Shown here: one piece after another, positions 18,088 through 26,297 of the stretch
How the letters are laid out: each line of letters begins with the position of its first letter
How positions within the stretch are numbered: position 1 is the first letter of the stretch
Origin: Methylobacterium sp.
Lineage (GTDB): Bacteria; Pseudomonadota; Alphaproteobacteria; Rhizobiales; Beijerinckiaceae
Direction: 5' to 3'
Length of the DNA stretch: 64,000 nucleotides
Assembly (NCBI RefSeq): GCF_019745455.1
Contig: NZ_JAIETD010000121.1
Span: forward strand, 1-64,000
Position numbers and translations under genes: made by a program
Notes under the pieces: model-generated
What the model was told of the DNA's origin: nothing
The model's input: only the letters and a program-made list of their open reading frames with translations
The model's database searches: none

Positions 18088-19392
18088 CTAGCGGTCGCCC
18101 TCGCGCCTCTGGCGCAGAAGCATGTCCGAGCGCTGCACCGCGTCCACCAGGGCCGGGCGGGGCTGCTTCAGCCCCTGGAAGGCGAAGTCGAAGGCGGCGT
18201 CGAAGAAGCCGTCGATCTCGGCCTTGCCCTGCAGGCGGGGGCTCTTCGACGCCGCGGTCGGCAATTGGCCCGCGAGTTCCGAGGCCGCGACGGCGAGCCC
18301 CGGTTCGGCGTTGACGATCCCGTCCGCCTGGGTGCGCTTCCAGCCCTCGAAGGTGGACGGGATCGACCGGATCTCCCGGGCGAGCCATGCCTGCGCCTCC
18401 GGCGTGGCGAGGAAGGCCGCGAATTTGGCGGCACCCTTGATCTCCGCCGGCGGGCGGCCGCGCAGCGCCCATACCGCGAACCCACCGGGCAACGAGGGCT
18501 TCGGCGGGTTCGTCACGTCGTCCAGGAAGGGCAGGGGCAGGACGGCGACCTCGAACGGCGCCCGCGCCCTGACGTGCGCCAGAAGGCCCGACGTGCCGAG
18601 CAGCATGGGACAGGCTCGCCCGATGAAGGCGGCGACGGGCTCGACGCCGGCGGTGCGGGGTCTCAGGGCGCCTCCGCGCGCCATGTCGACCAGACGCGTG
18701 AGATGGCGGGACAGGAAGTCCACGTCGGCCGCGATGCGGGCATCGCCGCCACGGCCGTTGTCGAACGAGGCGAACGGGCGGTCGTGCATCGCCAGCAGGT
18801 TCTCAACGGCGATCCACGAGGGAGCCTGCATCGCCGCCGCGCACGAGCCGCCGCCGGCGGCCGACAGCTTCGCCGCCACGGCCTCGAAGCCGCTCCAGGT
18901 CTTCAGGTCCTTCACGGGATCGAACCCGGCCGCCTGGACGGATTTGGCGTCGACGTACAGCACCGGCGTCGTCAGGAGGAACGGGATCGCCAGGAGCGCG
19001 CCGTTCCGATCGGAGTAGCTCGCCCGCACGGCCGGCATGAAGGCGTCGGGATCGTAGGGCTCGGCCATGTCAGTCAGCAGGCTCGACACCGGATAGGCGA
19101 GGCCACCCGGGGCGCCGATGTCGCCGGAGGCGGACTCCGAGACGATGACCAGAGGTGGGTACTCGGGCTTGGCGCGCCTCGTCTCCTCGTCGATACGCGA
19201 CATCACCGTCGAGGACTGCGTCATCGCCACCGGCTTGATCGCGTAGTCTGGATTCGCGGTGTTGAATGCCGTCGCCATCGTCTCCAGCGCGGTTCGGGAC
19301 GGACCCGAGAGCACGTGCCAGACGCGCACCGGCGTCTGCGCCGAGGCGGGGGCGGCGGCGACGAGAGCTGCCAGAAGGAATAGAAGACGCAA
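18088..19392 (-). CDS. Extracellular solute-binding protein, family 1 (orphan)
   Basis: The 434-aa product uses a probable TTG start at 19392 preceded by GGGGAA; the encoded N-terminus is a clean signal peptide (RLLFLLAALVAAAPASAQ). The mature part begins with VRVWHVLSGPSRTALETMA, typical of UgpB-like binding proteins, and has MLLGTSGLLAHV and PGGFAVWALRG segments seen in glycerol-3-phosphate or sugar binders. No permease or ATPase gene is adjacent, so its transporter partners are elsewhere or absent. An in-frame ATG at 19563 would add unlikely sequence. Confidence 0.75.
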   Translation of the reverse strand: MRLLFLLAALVAAAPASAQTPVRVWHVLSGPSRTALETMATAFNTANPDYAIKPVAMTQSSTVMSRIDEETRRAKPEYPPLVIVSESASGDIGAPGGLAYPVSSLLTDMAEPYDPDAFMPAVRASYSDRNGALLAIPFLLTTPVLYVDAKSVQAAGFDPVKDLKTWSGFEAVAAKLSAAGGGSCAAAMQAPSWIAVENLLAMHDRPFASFDNGRGGDARIAADVDFLSRHLTRLVDMARGGALRPRTAGVEPVAAFIGRACPMLLGTSGLLAHVRARAPFEVAVLPLPFLDDVTNPPKPSLPGGFAVWALRGRPPAEIKGAAKFAAFLATPEAQAWLAREIRSIPSTFEGWKRTQADGIVNAEPGLAVAASELAGQLPTAASKSPRLQGKAEIDGFFDAAFDFAFQGLKQPRPALVDAVQRSDMLLRQRREGDR

Positions 19393-19529
19393 AGCTGAAT
19401 TCCCCGGGTGCCTACCGGAGGTAGCCGAAGGAATGAAAGCTGTCGAGGCGCAGTCCGGCACCTGCGCCTCCGGCCCATTGCGATTTTCGTCGCCCGGTAC
19501 GAGCCTTCGAAGGTACGCAGGAGGCTCCC

Positions 19530-19811
19530 GTGAAAGATTCCGTCTTCGCCGCGCGCTATGCACGCACCCCGATCACGACGTACATGCCCTCGAGCACCGC
19601 CCCGGAAACCTCCAAGATCCTTCGCGTCGCCGCGGCGCTGGCGATCGCGACGGGCATCGGCGTGACTTTGGTCTCCGGCCAAGGCCCGGACGTCGCCTCC
19701 GCGTTCGGACGCTCGGGGGTCGCCCACATCGACCACGATCAGGCGCTCGACGTGATGCGCATCCAGGCCTACGGCACCCAGTCGACCTGGTCGGGCCCGT
19801 CCTACCGCTGA
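19530..19811 (+). CDS. Small hypothetical protein with one hydrophobic segment
   Basis: A GTG at 19530 sits six bases after AGGAGG and opens a 93-codon frame. The product has a hydrophobic stretch (ILRVAAALAIATGIGVTLVS) at about residues 30-49 that could be a membrane anchor, followed by a short polar tail. No family recognised. It converges with the gene ending at 19822. Confidence 0.45.
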   Translation: MKDSVFAARYARTPITTYMPSSTAPETSKILRVAAALAIATGIGVTLVSGQGPDVASAFGRSGVAHIDHDQALDVMRIQAYGTQSTWSGPSYR

Positions 19812-19821
19812 TCGACGGCCG

Positions 19822-20322
19822 TCAGTACCCGCCCCGGCCGCGCGGCGGGAGGGGCGGAAGCGGCAGAGGCGCCGAGACGGGCGGAAGATTCCGCACGGTC
19901 CTTTCGTAGTGCGCCTCGCGCGCCCTCGCCACGCCGGGAGGCAGGGCGGGACCCGGGAAGCCGCCGATCGCGACGATGCCGCCGCCCAGTCCTTCTCCGG
20001 CCGGCTCCGGCGGGAGGCCCGGCTTCCAGACCCACTTGTCGCCGCGATCCTTCAGCCAGCGGCCGCCCCTGGACGTCTCGCTCCAGAACGGATCCTTCGA
20101 GACCCAGAACCACTCGCCCGAATCCGCCTGACGGTAGGTCCCGTTGCTGGTCGGCGACCAGCCGATGCCGACCTTCGGGACCCAGACCTCGCCGTAGCGC
20201 TTCGAGTCGACCCAGCGGCCGAACTTCTCCAGATCGCCGCCCGGACCTCCGACCTCGCGCGCGGTCGCCGGCGCGAACGCGGCGAGAAGGGACGCAACGA
20301 CCATGACCGCCTTTAACCGCAT
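19822..20322 (-). CDS. Secreted Trp-rich protein resembling DUF6600
   Basis: The 166-aa product starts at 20322 with a signal peptide (LKAVMVVASLLAAFAPATA). The mature region carries a repeating Trp/Gly pattern, FGRWVDSKRYGEVWVPKVG, then EWFWVSKDPFW and KWVWKPG, similar to YXWV-type repeats of DUF6600 envelope proteins. The C-terminus is Pro-rich. Probably periplasmic or surface-associated. Similarity is by pattern only. Confidence 0.55.
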   Translation of the reverse strand: MRLKAVMVVASLLAAFAPATAREVGGPGGDLEKFGRWVDSKRYGEVWVPKVGIGWSPTSNGTYRQADSGEWFWVSKDPFWSETSRGGRWLKDRGDKWVWKPGLPPEPAGEGLGGGIVAIGGFPGPALPPGVARAREAHYERTVRNLPPVSAPLPLPPLPPRGRGGY

Positions 20323-20369
20323 CGCAGAGCCTCCGGATTTCCGGAACAACGCTCGGCGAGCGTGGCCGT

Positions 20370-20846
20370 TCAACCCGCCAGGACGGGGCGCGGCATCAGC
20401 CGCGCCAGAGGCGTGCGCAGCTCCGACGGAACCACCAGGACCAGGGATTCCCAATCGTCCTCCACCAGGGCGATCTTCACCGAGGACCATCCGCCTCCGC
20501 CGAGAAGCGCGGCCAGCGTGCCGGCCATCTCCTTCTCGTGAGGGCGCAGCTTCACGCCTCCCTCCTCGGCAGCCGCCTCCATGCAGAGGGACACGGAGGA
20601 CAGCATCCGCCGAACGGCCTCCGCGGCCGCCGGCACCTGGAGGATGACCTTCGTCTCCGGCATCAGCACCAGGGATCGGATCCTCACACCGTCGGCGAGA
20701 CCGGTCCGGTCCACGTCGGCCTGGCGGAACAGGGCCCTCAGGGTCTCGACGAGGGCGTAGATCCCGTCGAACGACGCCAGATAGTCGAGGTCGCGGGCCG
20801 CTCGGCCCTCGATCACGATCGTCGCGAAGGATCCGTCTTGCGCCAT
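20370..20846 (-). CDS. Hypothetical soluble protein
   Basis: The gene encodes 158 aa starting MAQDGSFATIVIEGRAARD at 20846; a longer frame upstream is Arg-rich shadow. It alternates helices and short hydrophobic strands (IRSLVLMPETKVILQVP) and ends in PRPVLAG. No membrane segments, signal peptide or named family. It lies 47 nt upstream of the DUF6600-like gene on the same strand. Confidence 0.5.
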   Translation of the reverse strand: MAQDGSFATIVIEGRAARDLDYLASFDGIYALVETLRALFRQADVDRTGLADGVRIRSLVLMPETKVILQVPAAAEAVRRMLSSVSLCMEAAAEEGGVKLRPHEKEMAGTLAALLGGGGWSSVKIALVEDDWESLVLVVPSELRTPLARLMPRPVLAG

Positions 20847-21035
20847 TGGGGTCTCCGGGCGCCGCCGCGCATCGCGACCGGTCACCCCTTCACTGGAACG
20901 GCCCATCGCAGATTTGCCTCCCGCCCGCAACGCGGAAGGAGATCCGATGCCGCCGCGGACCTCCGGGAAGCAATCAAGGCTGGGGATGGATACCGGACGG
21001 CGTCGCGCCTAGGCGTCCGAGGCGTCGGACGCCGA

Positions 21036-21347
21036 TCAGTGCAAAGGAACGTCCTCAGGTCTTCCGAGAAGGTAGTATCTCGACAGGGTCCGCCCCCACG
21101 TGCCGCCGCCCTCGTCCAGGAGCGCGACGTGGGTGGTCGTGATCCGGGTGCCGTCGGCGATGGAGGGATGCCCGTAGACGCACCCCGACATCACGGGCCC
21201 GCCGACCTGGGGGTGCGGGCGGATGGACCAGTCCTGAAGCAGCGGAGCCTCGGCGAGCTCGCCCGCGGTCGGCCCCGAGGCGCACTCCTCGGCGATCTCG
21301 AGCCGTGCGGCTTCGATCGCGGCCTCGGAGGGTGTCCTGACTGGCAT
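21036..21347 (-). CDS. Small protein, possibly DUF6634-like
   Basis: The predicted 103-aa product begins MPVRTPSEAAIEAARLEIAE. A C-terminal pattern (SGCVYGHPSIADGTRITTT ... TLSRYYLLG) resembles a small methylobacterial family annotated DUF6634. Longer upstream extensions give implausible sequence. No function known. It is divergent from the gene at 21507. Confidence 0.5.
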   Translation of the reverse strand: MPVRTPSEAAIEAARLEIAEECASGPTAGELAEAPLLQDWSIRPHPQVGGPVMSGCVYGHPSIADGTRITTTHVALLDEGGGTWGRTLSRYYLLGRPEDVPLH

Positions 21348-21506
21348 CTCGACGTGTTTCAGGATCGGCCTCCCGCTGTTGTGGACACAATCTAGGCTCC
21401 GAGACCGCCCTGTGCATCCCCCCCACGCCCGACGGCGACCGCGCCTCCGTTGCAATTTGCGGATTGCCGCGGTCTGCTGGGCGGACCCAGACCACGGAAT
21501 CCGACC

Positions 21507-21983
21507 ATGCCGCGCGCCAGCATCCTGTTCACCGTTCCCGACGACGCGTCTCGGATCGCCGAGATCCTCGCCGACGGCGCCAGCGAGATCGACGGGCGCG
21601 AAGGGCTCGAGTTCGAGGACATCGTCGCGCACCTCGCGTCGTCCGCAGGCCGGATCGTCGAGGCCCTCGTCGACGACGACGATCCTCTGACGCCCGTATG
21701 GGACGTCGCCGGCGCCCTGGACGGAACGGGATGCGCCTACTGGGCCGTGGCCGACGCCTTCGTGGAGCGCAGCCGCGGCGTGCGCAGCATCGGGCGCGTC
21801 CTGCTCAACCTCGACGGCGGCCCCGGGCGTAAGGAGATGAAGGTGCCGTGGGAGCACGGCGAGCCGCAGCTCGACGTCGCGACGCTGGAGGCGGCCGGCA
21901 TGCCCCGGGACAAGGCGGACGAGGTGGTGAAGCGCTTCCGCGTCGAGGCTCCCGCGGAGGTCGCGGGCGCCCCGCGGGGTTGA
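21507..21983 (+). CDS. Hypothetical acidic protein
   Basis: The 158-aa product starts at ATG 21507 and is acidic and helical (ASRIAEILADGASEIDGREG; EALVDDDDPLTPVWDVAGAL). No signal peptide and no recognised family. It converges with the DUF488 gene, with 10 nt between the stops. Confidence 0.5.
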   Translation: MPRASILFTVPDDASRIAEILADGASEIDGREGLEFEDIVAHLASSAGRIVEALVDDDDPLTPVWDVAGALDGTGCAYWAVADAFVERSRGVRSIGRVLLNLDGGPGRKEMKVPWEHGEPQLDVATLEAAGMPRDKADEVVKRFRVEAPAEVAGAPRG

Positions 21984-21993
21984 GAGGGGCGGG

Positions 21994-22611
21994 CTAGGAC
22001 TGCGGCGGCGGTCTCCGCCAGGCGACCATCCTGGCGCGTTTCGCGTAGGCCTCGTCCAGCACGGATCCGGCATCCTCGAAGAGGCTCGCGGACTTGCCGG
22101 CCAGCGTCAGGATCCTGGCTTCGGTCTCGACCTGCTCCTCGCGCCGGCCGTCGAAGAGGATGTGCGCGGTCCGCACACCCTCGGCCCCGATCTGCCGCGC
22201 CACCAGCAGGCAGCGGTGGCATTCGGTGGGGCAGCGCTCCGAGCAGGTGAGCGCGATCCGGTAGCCCTTCCCCAGGCCCTGCATGACGCGGGCGATGCCG
22301 TCGGCGAACTCCGCCGTCCGCGCCATGCCGACGTAGTCCGCGACGCCGTTCGCATCCACGAGCCTGGGATCGGAGGGGCGGCCGCCGAGCTCGCGTCCCA
22401 GGAAGACGTAGGCCAGCCCGCGCTCCCTGGCCGATGCGGCGAGGGCCTCCCTGTTGAACTGGGGAGCGAACCGGGAGAACGGCGACGTCCGCACGTCGAC
22501 GAGCGCGTTCACGCCGTGGCCTGCGACGAGATCGAAGAACCGATCGATCGGGTGGTTGGAGTGCCCGACGGTCAGAACTTCGGGCGCTGCCGGTGCGTCC
22601 GACATCATCAA
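21994..22611 (-). CDS. DUF488-family protein
   Basis: The 205-aa product shows DUF488 hallmarks: LTVGHSNHPIDRF at the N-terminus, VDVRTSPFSRFAPQFNR, an FLGRELGGRP block and a Cys/His motif ALTCSERCPTECHRCLLV. DUF488 proteins occur next to DNA-repair and modification genes, but their chemistry is not settled. The start overlaps the stop of the upstream EF-Ts-like miniprotein gene (ATGA at 22608-22611), so the two are coupled. Confidence 0.85.
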   Translation of the reverse strand: MMMSDAPAAPEVLTVGHSNHPIDRFFDLVAGHGVNALVDVRTSPFSRFAPQFNREALAASARERGLAYVFLGRELGGRPSDPRLVDANGVADYVGMARTAEFADGIARVMQGLGKGYRIALTCSERCPTECHRCLLVARQIGAEGVRTAHILFDGRREEQVETEARILTLAGKSASLFEDAGSVLDEAYAKRARMVAWRRPPPQS

Positions 22612-22898
22612 GGTCGCGGCGCGGGCGGAGCGTCCGTCGGCGGCGGAAAGGCTTCGGCGAGCCCCGCGACCGTCTCCCGCCAGCGGGCCGCCTGTTCGCC
22701 GGCGCCGGCCACGGCCCAGGCCGCGCGGTCGCCCTTCACGGCGACGGCGATGCCGTTCCGGTGGATGGCCGCAAGGGCGGCCACGACGTCGCCGCCGAAG
22801 GCCTCCGCCCTCTCGAAGGCGTGCTTGCAGTCCATGATGCCGAAGCCGGTGAGGTCGCGCAGCGTCCTGATCCGTTCCGCCGTGGATCCGGTCGTCAT
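22608..22898 (-). CDS. Miniprotein with an EF-Ts N-terminal (UBA-like) domain
   Basis: A 96-aa protein starts at 22898. Residues 8-51 (RIRTLRDLTGFGIMDCKHAF, then a helix ending in RNGIAV) match the ribosome-factor EF-Ts N-terminal UBA-like domain (consensus LRE.TG.GMMDCKKAL). The dimerisation and core domains of EF-Ts are missing, so this is not a translation factor. The C-terminal half is Pro/Ala-rich. Its stop overlaps the DUF488 start, so they are translated together. Family match by eye; role unknown. Confidence 0.55.
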   Translation of the reverse strand: MTTGSTAERIRTLRDLTGFGIMDCKHAFERAEAFGGDVVAALAAIHRNGIAVAVKGDRAAWAVAGAGEQAARWRETVAGLAEAFPPPTDAPPAPRP

Positions 22899-22911
22899 CG
22901 CCCGCTCCGCG

Positions 22912-24033
22912 TCACGAGGCGCAGTTCCGACGCAGGAGCCGCACATGCCGCTCGAGACCCTCGACGGGGAGGTCGTCGTTGAAGATGTCCATGTTGGAAT
23001 GCGGCTCGTTGGGGCCCGCCGACAACCCGCCGGTCTTCATCCGGTAGGCCTGCATCGTGTCGAGATCGGCCTTCGAGAGGGGGATGCGCAGGGCGAGCCC
23101 GTCCGCCGTCTTCGTGAACTTCGTGGCCGCCCGGGGCACGACGCGGTCGAACAGCGAGAAGCTCTCCATCGTGGCGTAGGATCGGGCCACGTCGTCGACG
23201 TACTTGGCGGCGAGGCCCTTACGGGTCAGCAGCAGTTCCGCACCCGAGCGTCCGCAGGTCAGGCTCAGCTGGCTGCGTCCGTTCTGCGTCCGGCTGAAGA
23301 TCACGACCCCGTCCTTGAAGGGTTCGACCTGCCACTTGCCGTAGACGTCCGGGTCGTAGGCCACCTTCCAGTCCCGCAGCTGCGCGTCGGAGGGCTTGTA
23401 GATCTCGTCCGGCCGCATGCGGTTGGCCGCCACGACGACCTGCGGATCGGCACCCATCTCGACGACGTAGGCGAGGATCACGCCGGTGAGAGCCTGCTGC
23501 GCGGAGAGATCGTTGGCCGTGAACGCCTTCTGCGCCGGAGCGTCGAAGTAGGCGTCGGAATAGAACTGGTGGACGCCGTACGTCCCGGTCGTCGCCGTCC
23601 GCTGCACCCCGCCCAGAAAGGCGTATGCGCAGGCCGAGTAGCACCCGCCGGGGCCCTGGGTCTGGTTCGTGGGTACGTCGGCATCCGGGGAGGTCCTGCC
23701 GATCTCCGTCTTGAGGCCCAGGCGCCGGATGGCCTGGCCAAGCCTGATCCCACCGAGGAGGTTGCCTCCGCCCGAGTTCATGACGACGGTCAGGGCGATG
23801 CCGCCGTAGTCGTTCTTCTTGATCCAGGCTTCGAGCAGCTTGTCCGCGTCCAGGGGGATCTTGCCGTCGACCACGAGCCATTCGCAGCCGGTGCAGTTGC
23901 CCCCGTTCGAGGCGACGTCGATCGCGAACCCGTCGCGCTCCATGCGGGTGGAAGGTCCGTACGCCGAGGCGCTCTGGACGGAGAGTGCGAGAAGACCTGC
24001 CGAAACAAAGTGCCTGATCACGGACCCTGCCAT
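22912..24033 (-). CDS. Periplasmic ClpP/crotonase-like protein (COG3904-like)
   Basis: The 373-aa product starts at 24033 with a signal peptide (HFVSAGLLALSVQSASAYG). Residues around ALTVVMNSGGGNLLGGIRLG and GPGGCYSACAYAFLGG have the strand-SGGG-helix and GxxSACAY layout of periplasmic COG3904 proteins, which share the ClpP/crotonase fold; the Ser in YSACAY takes the nucleophile place. A conserved TYGVHQFYS follows. Possible membrane-quality-control protease-like role in the periplasm. It is separated from the tRNA-Ser gene by 17 nt. Confidence 0.65.
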   Translation of the reverse strand: MAGSVIRHFVSAGLLALSVQSASAYGPSTRMERDGFAIDVASNGGNCTGCEWLVVDGKIPLDADKLLEAWIKKNDYGGIALTVVMNSGGGNLLGGIRLGQAIRRLGLKTEIGRTSPDADVPTNQTQGPGGCYSACAYAFLGGVQRTATTGTYGVHQFYSDAYFDAPAQKAFTANDLSAQQALTGVILAYVVEMGADPQVVVAANRMRPDEIYKPSDAQLRDWKVAYDPDVYGKWQVEPFKDGVVIFSRTQNGRSQLSLTCGRSGAELLLTRKGLAAKYVDDVARSYATMESFSLFDRVVPRAATKFTKTADGLALRIPLSKADLDTMQAYRMKTGGLSAGPNEPHSNMDIFNDDLPVEGLERHVRLLRRNCAS

Positions 24034-24050
24034 CGTCGGATGAAGCGTCG

Positions 24051-24140
24051 TGGCGGACAGACAGAGCTTCGAACTCTGGAGACCGTTTCCGGTCCACACG
24101 CTTTCCAAGCGTGCGCCTTCAGCCACTCGGCCACCTGTCC
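24051..24140 (-). tRNA. tRNA-Ser (GGA)
   Basis: The minus strand folds as a full serine tRNA of 90 nt with encoded CCA. The acceptor GGACAGG pairs with CTGTCC plus discriminator G, the anticodon stem CACGC/GCGTG encloses TTGGAAA (anticodon GGA at 24104-24106), a long variable arm is present, and the T arm contains GTTCGAAGC. It lies just upstream of the COG3904-like gene. Confidence 0.9.
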
Positions 24141-24355
24141 GGACGCGGACGAAGGAATGGACGCCCCCGGTGCCGTCGTCAACCGCACGCCCCCTGCATG
24201 GTGAACGATCGGTTCGGCAACGGTTCGTTCGCCTTTCGGGGCGATGGCGGACGTCGCGGCATGAATCGCTCGGATTGTAGGAATTCCGGAAAGGTGGATG
24301 CGACCTACGTCGTCCTAGGATGCCTCCATTGGCGCCGTGGCGCAGAGGGATTTCC

Positions 24356-25087
24356 ATGTTCGGCAAGGTCGTGAAGGCGGCGGTGGTCGTAGGTTTCGTC
24401 ATGGTCGCCGGCTCGACCGGTGCGTCGGCAGCCGCCGGCGAATGCAAGGGCGTGGATTCGTCCCTGGTGCCGTCCGCCGAATGGGTGGGAAGACAGGCAT
24501 GGCTGTACGAGCCGCGCCACAGAGCGTTCGAGAGCGACCCACGGCAGTGGTCCACGATCGACACCTTCGAACAGACCGGACCCGCCAAGTACACGATCGT
24601 GCCAAAGCGGCTGGATTACGGCCAGCCCGTGAAGATCGTCTTCTACAAGCCCGAGCAGCAGGGCCCGGGCGTAGCCGAGGTCGAACTCCCCGACGGCTCA
24701 AAGCACTTCGTGTCCGGCAGGGCCATCCGGTTCTTCGAGTTCTGGAAGTGCGGGGTCGACGCCTTGCTTGAGAAGCGGGCGAACGATCCGGTCCCGACCC
24801 GTCGGAACCAATACCTCAACGAGGTCTGGGTGAGGATCTCGAACCCCGATGCGAAACTGATCAACTCGCTGAGGGATTGGATTCCCGCCGATCAGGCCAG
24901 GAGCATCGCGTTCGCGATCTGCTACGGCGACAACACCGCCTACGTGAATCAGGTCAAGAACGGCGAGAAGCCGATGATGTGCACCGCGTACGGAGCCAAG
25001 ATCAACGGCGGCTCGAACTTCTCGGCCGACGCCGTCGATTTGGAGACGGTCTCCCCCACGTCGATGAAGATCCTGTTCGGCTCGTAG
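24356..25087 (+). CDS. Secreted protein of unknown function
   Basis: The product is 243 aa, starting at ATG 24356 after an AGAGGGA ribosome-binding site. It has a signal peptide (VKAAVVVGFVMVAGSTGASA) and a mature domain with cysteines at ECKG, KCGV, ICYG and MCTA that could form two disulfides. No recognised family. Likely periplasmic. It is divergent from the tRNA-Ser gene and ends 136 bp before the tRNA pair. Confidence 0.6.
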   Translation: MFGKVVKAAVVVGFVMVAGSTGASAAAGECKGVDSSLVPSAEWVGRQAWLYEPRHRAFESDPRQWSTIDTFEQTGPAKYTIVPKRLDYGQPVKIVFYKPEQQGPGVAEVELPDGSKHFVSGRAIRFFEFWKCGVDALLEKRANDPVPTRRNQYLNEVWVRISNPDAKLINSLRDWIPADQARSIAFAICYGDNTAYVNQVKNGEKPMMCTAYGAKINGGSNFSADAVDLETVSPTSMKILFGS

Positions 25088-25223
25088 CCGGCCATCGGGG
25101 CCGTCGCCATCGACACCGCGGACGCGATCAAGTAGAGCAATGCGGTCGCATCGAGTTTACGGAGCGACCGTAAGTTCATCGAGTTTGTTTCACAGCTAAA
25201 AGTGATTCATTCTCGATTTTAGT

Positions 25224-25297
25224 TGGCTGGGGGACCAGGATTCGAACCTGAACCAGAGGAGTCAGAGTCCACCGTTCTACCGTTAAACTATCCCCCA
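25224..25297 (-). tRNA. tRNA-Gln (CTG)
   Basis: The 74-nt minus-strand gene has a perfect acceptor TGGGGGA/TCCCCCA with discriminator G and encoded CCA, and a T arm CAGGTTCGAATCCTG. The anticodon loop CTCTGAC gives anticodon CTG. The anticodon stem GTGGA/TCCTC holds one U-U mismatch at the second pair, unusual for a functional tRNA. It lies 23 nt from tRNA-Ser (CGA). Confidence 0.8.
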
Positions 25298-25319
25298 ACT
25301 ACTAAAGGCATGTCGAATA

Positions 25320-25413
<94 letters not shown>

Positions 25414-25453
25414 GAACCTGTATTCGACGACCACTCGCCTCCTTCGACCAAAG

Positions 25454-25484
25454 AAAAACCCCGCCTGGATCTCTCCTGCGGGGC
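25454..25484 (-). terminator. Rho-independent terminator
   Basis: Read on the minus strand, the stem CCCCGC ... GCGGGG is followed by TTTTT. It lies between the minus-strand gene at 25705-26148 and the tRNA pair, so it would end transcription from that gene before the tRNAs. Confidence 0.7.
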
Positions 25485-25704
25485 TCGCCTTGCTTGACCG
25501 ACGACTACCGTCAGACCGCGCGCGCACTCCCGCCTGGGATCGAGGATCCCGACGATTGACGTTGCGATCGTGAGCGGATGGCGATCATGGCTGCCTCGAC
25601 GAAGGCGTCGTGCCTTCGACCAGTCCGAGCTAACCCGCGAAGGAATGGGCGTCAACCCCGCCCCTTCGTCGGTCCGCGACGGGGTTCGAACCGCGACCGC
25701 GTCG

Positions 25705-26148
25705 TCAGACGCGCGGGGCCGGAAGGACCTCCTCGGGCTCCGCGACCGCGTCCTGACCGGGCATGGTGCGGAAGGCGCGACGCCTGTCGGCTCTATCCTC
25801 CTGCCCGGCGTCGTAGGCATCGGCCAGGGGAAGCATGCGCCAGTCGACGTCGATGCGCATCGTCGGATAGTAGCCGCCCTCCGCGCCGAGAAGCGCGTCG
25901 AAGCCCGCATAGGGCGACACCTCGGCGACGATCCAGTCGAGGATCTCGGGGCGGTACCGACGCGCGTAGCCGCTCCATCCGTGCGCGACGACCCGTCCTT
26001 CGGCCACGATGCGCCCGGTCTCAGTCGGGATGTGACCATGCGCCGACGCGAACGCCTTCGCGAGCTCCTGAAACCGCTGCTGCTTGGGCAGGACCAGCAG
26101 TCCGGCGACCAGCACCGCGTTCTGTCTTCCCGATTCTTGATCGTCCAT
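25705..26148 (-). CDS. Hypothetical protein
   Basis: The 147-aa product starts at 26148 (MDDQESGRQNAVLVAGLLVL) with AAGGAA upstream; a longer start at 26253 is possible. A segment AEGRVVAHGWSGYARRYRP and several Asp/Trp residues are notable, but no known family fits. The N-terminal hydrophobic stretch is short and not clearly a signal. It is divergent from secA, with about 150 nt between their starts. Confidence 0.45.
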   Translation of the reverse strand: MDDQESGRQNAVLVAGLLVLPKQQRFQELAKAFASAHGHIPTETGRIVAEGRVVAHGWSGYARRYRPEILDWIVAEVSPYAGFDALLGAEGGYYPTMRIDVDWRMLPLADAYDAGQEDRADRRRAFRTMPGQDAVAEPEEVLPAPRV

Positions 26149-26297
26149 GAGCGACGTTTCCTTCCGTTGCCACGGATGATCGCTCCGGCGGCCGAAAGGT
26201 TCAACGACGATCCCGCGCTTGATCCGGCGGGCTTTTCGTTCCTTACTCGCCACATCTGGTTCCTTCGAACCGACGCACGTCTCTCTGGAGTCACCGC

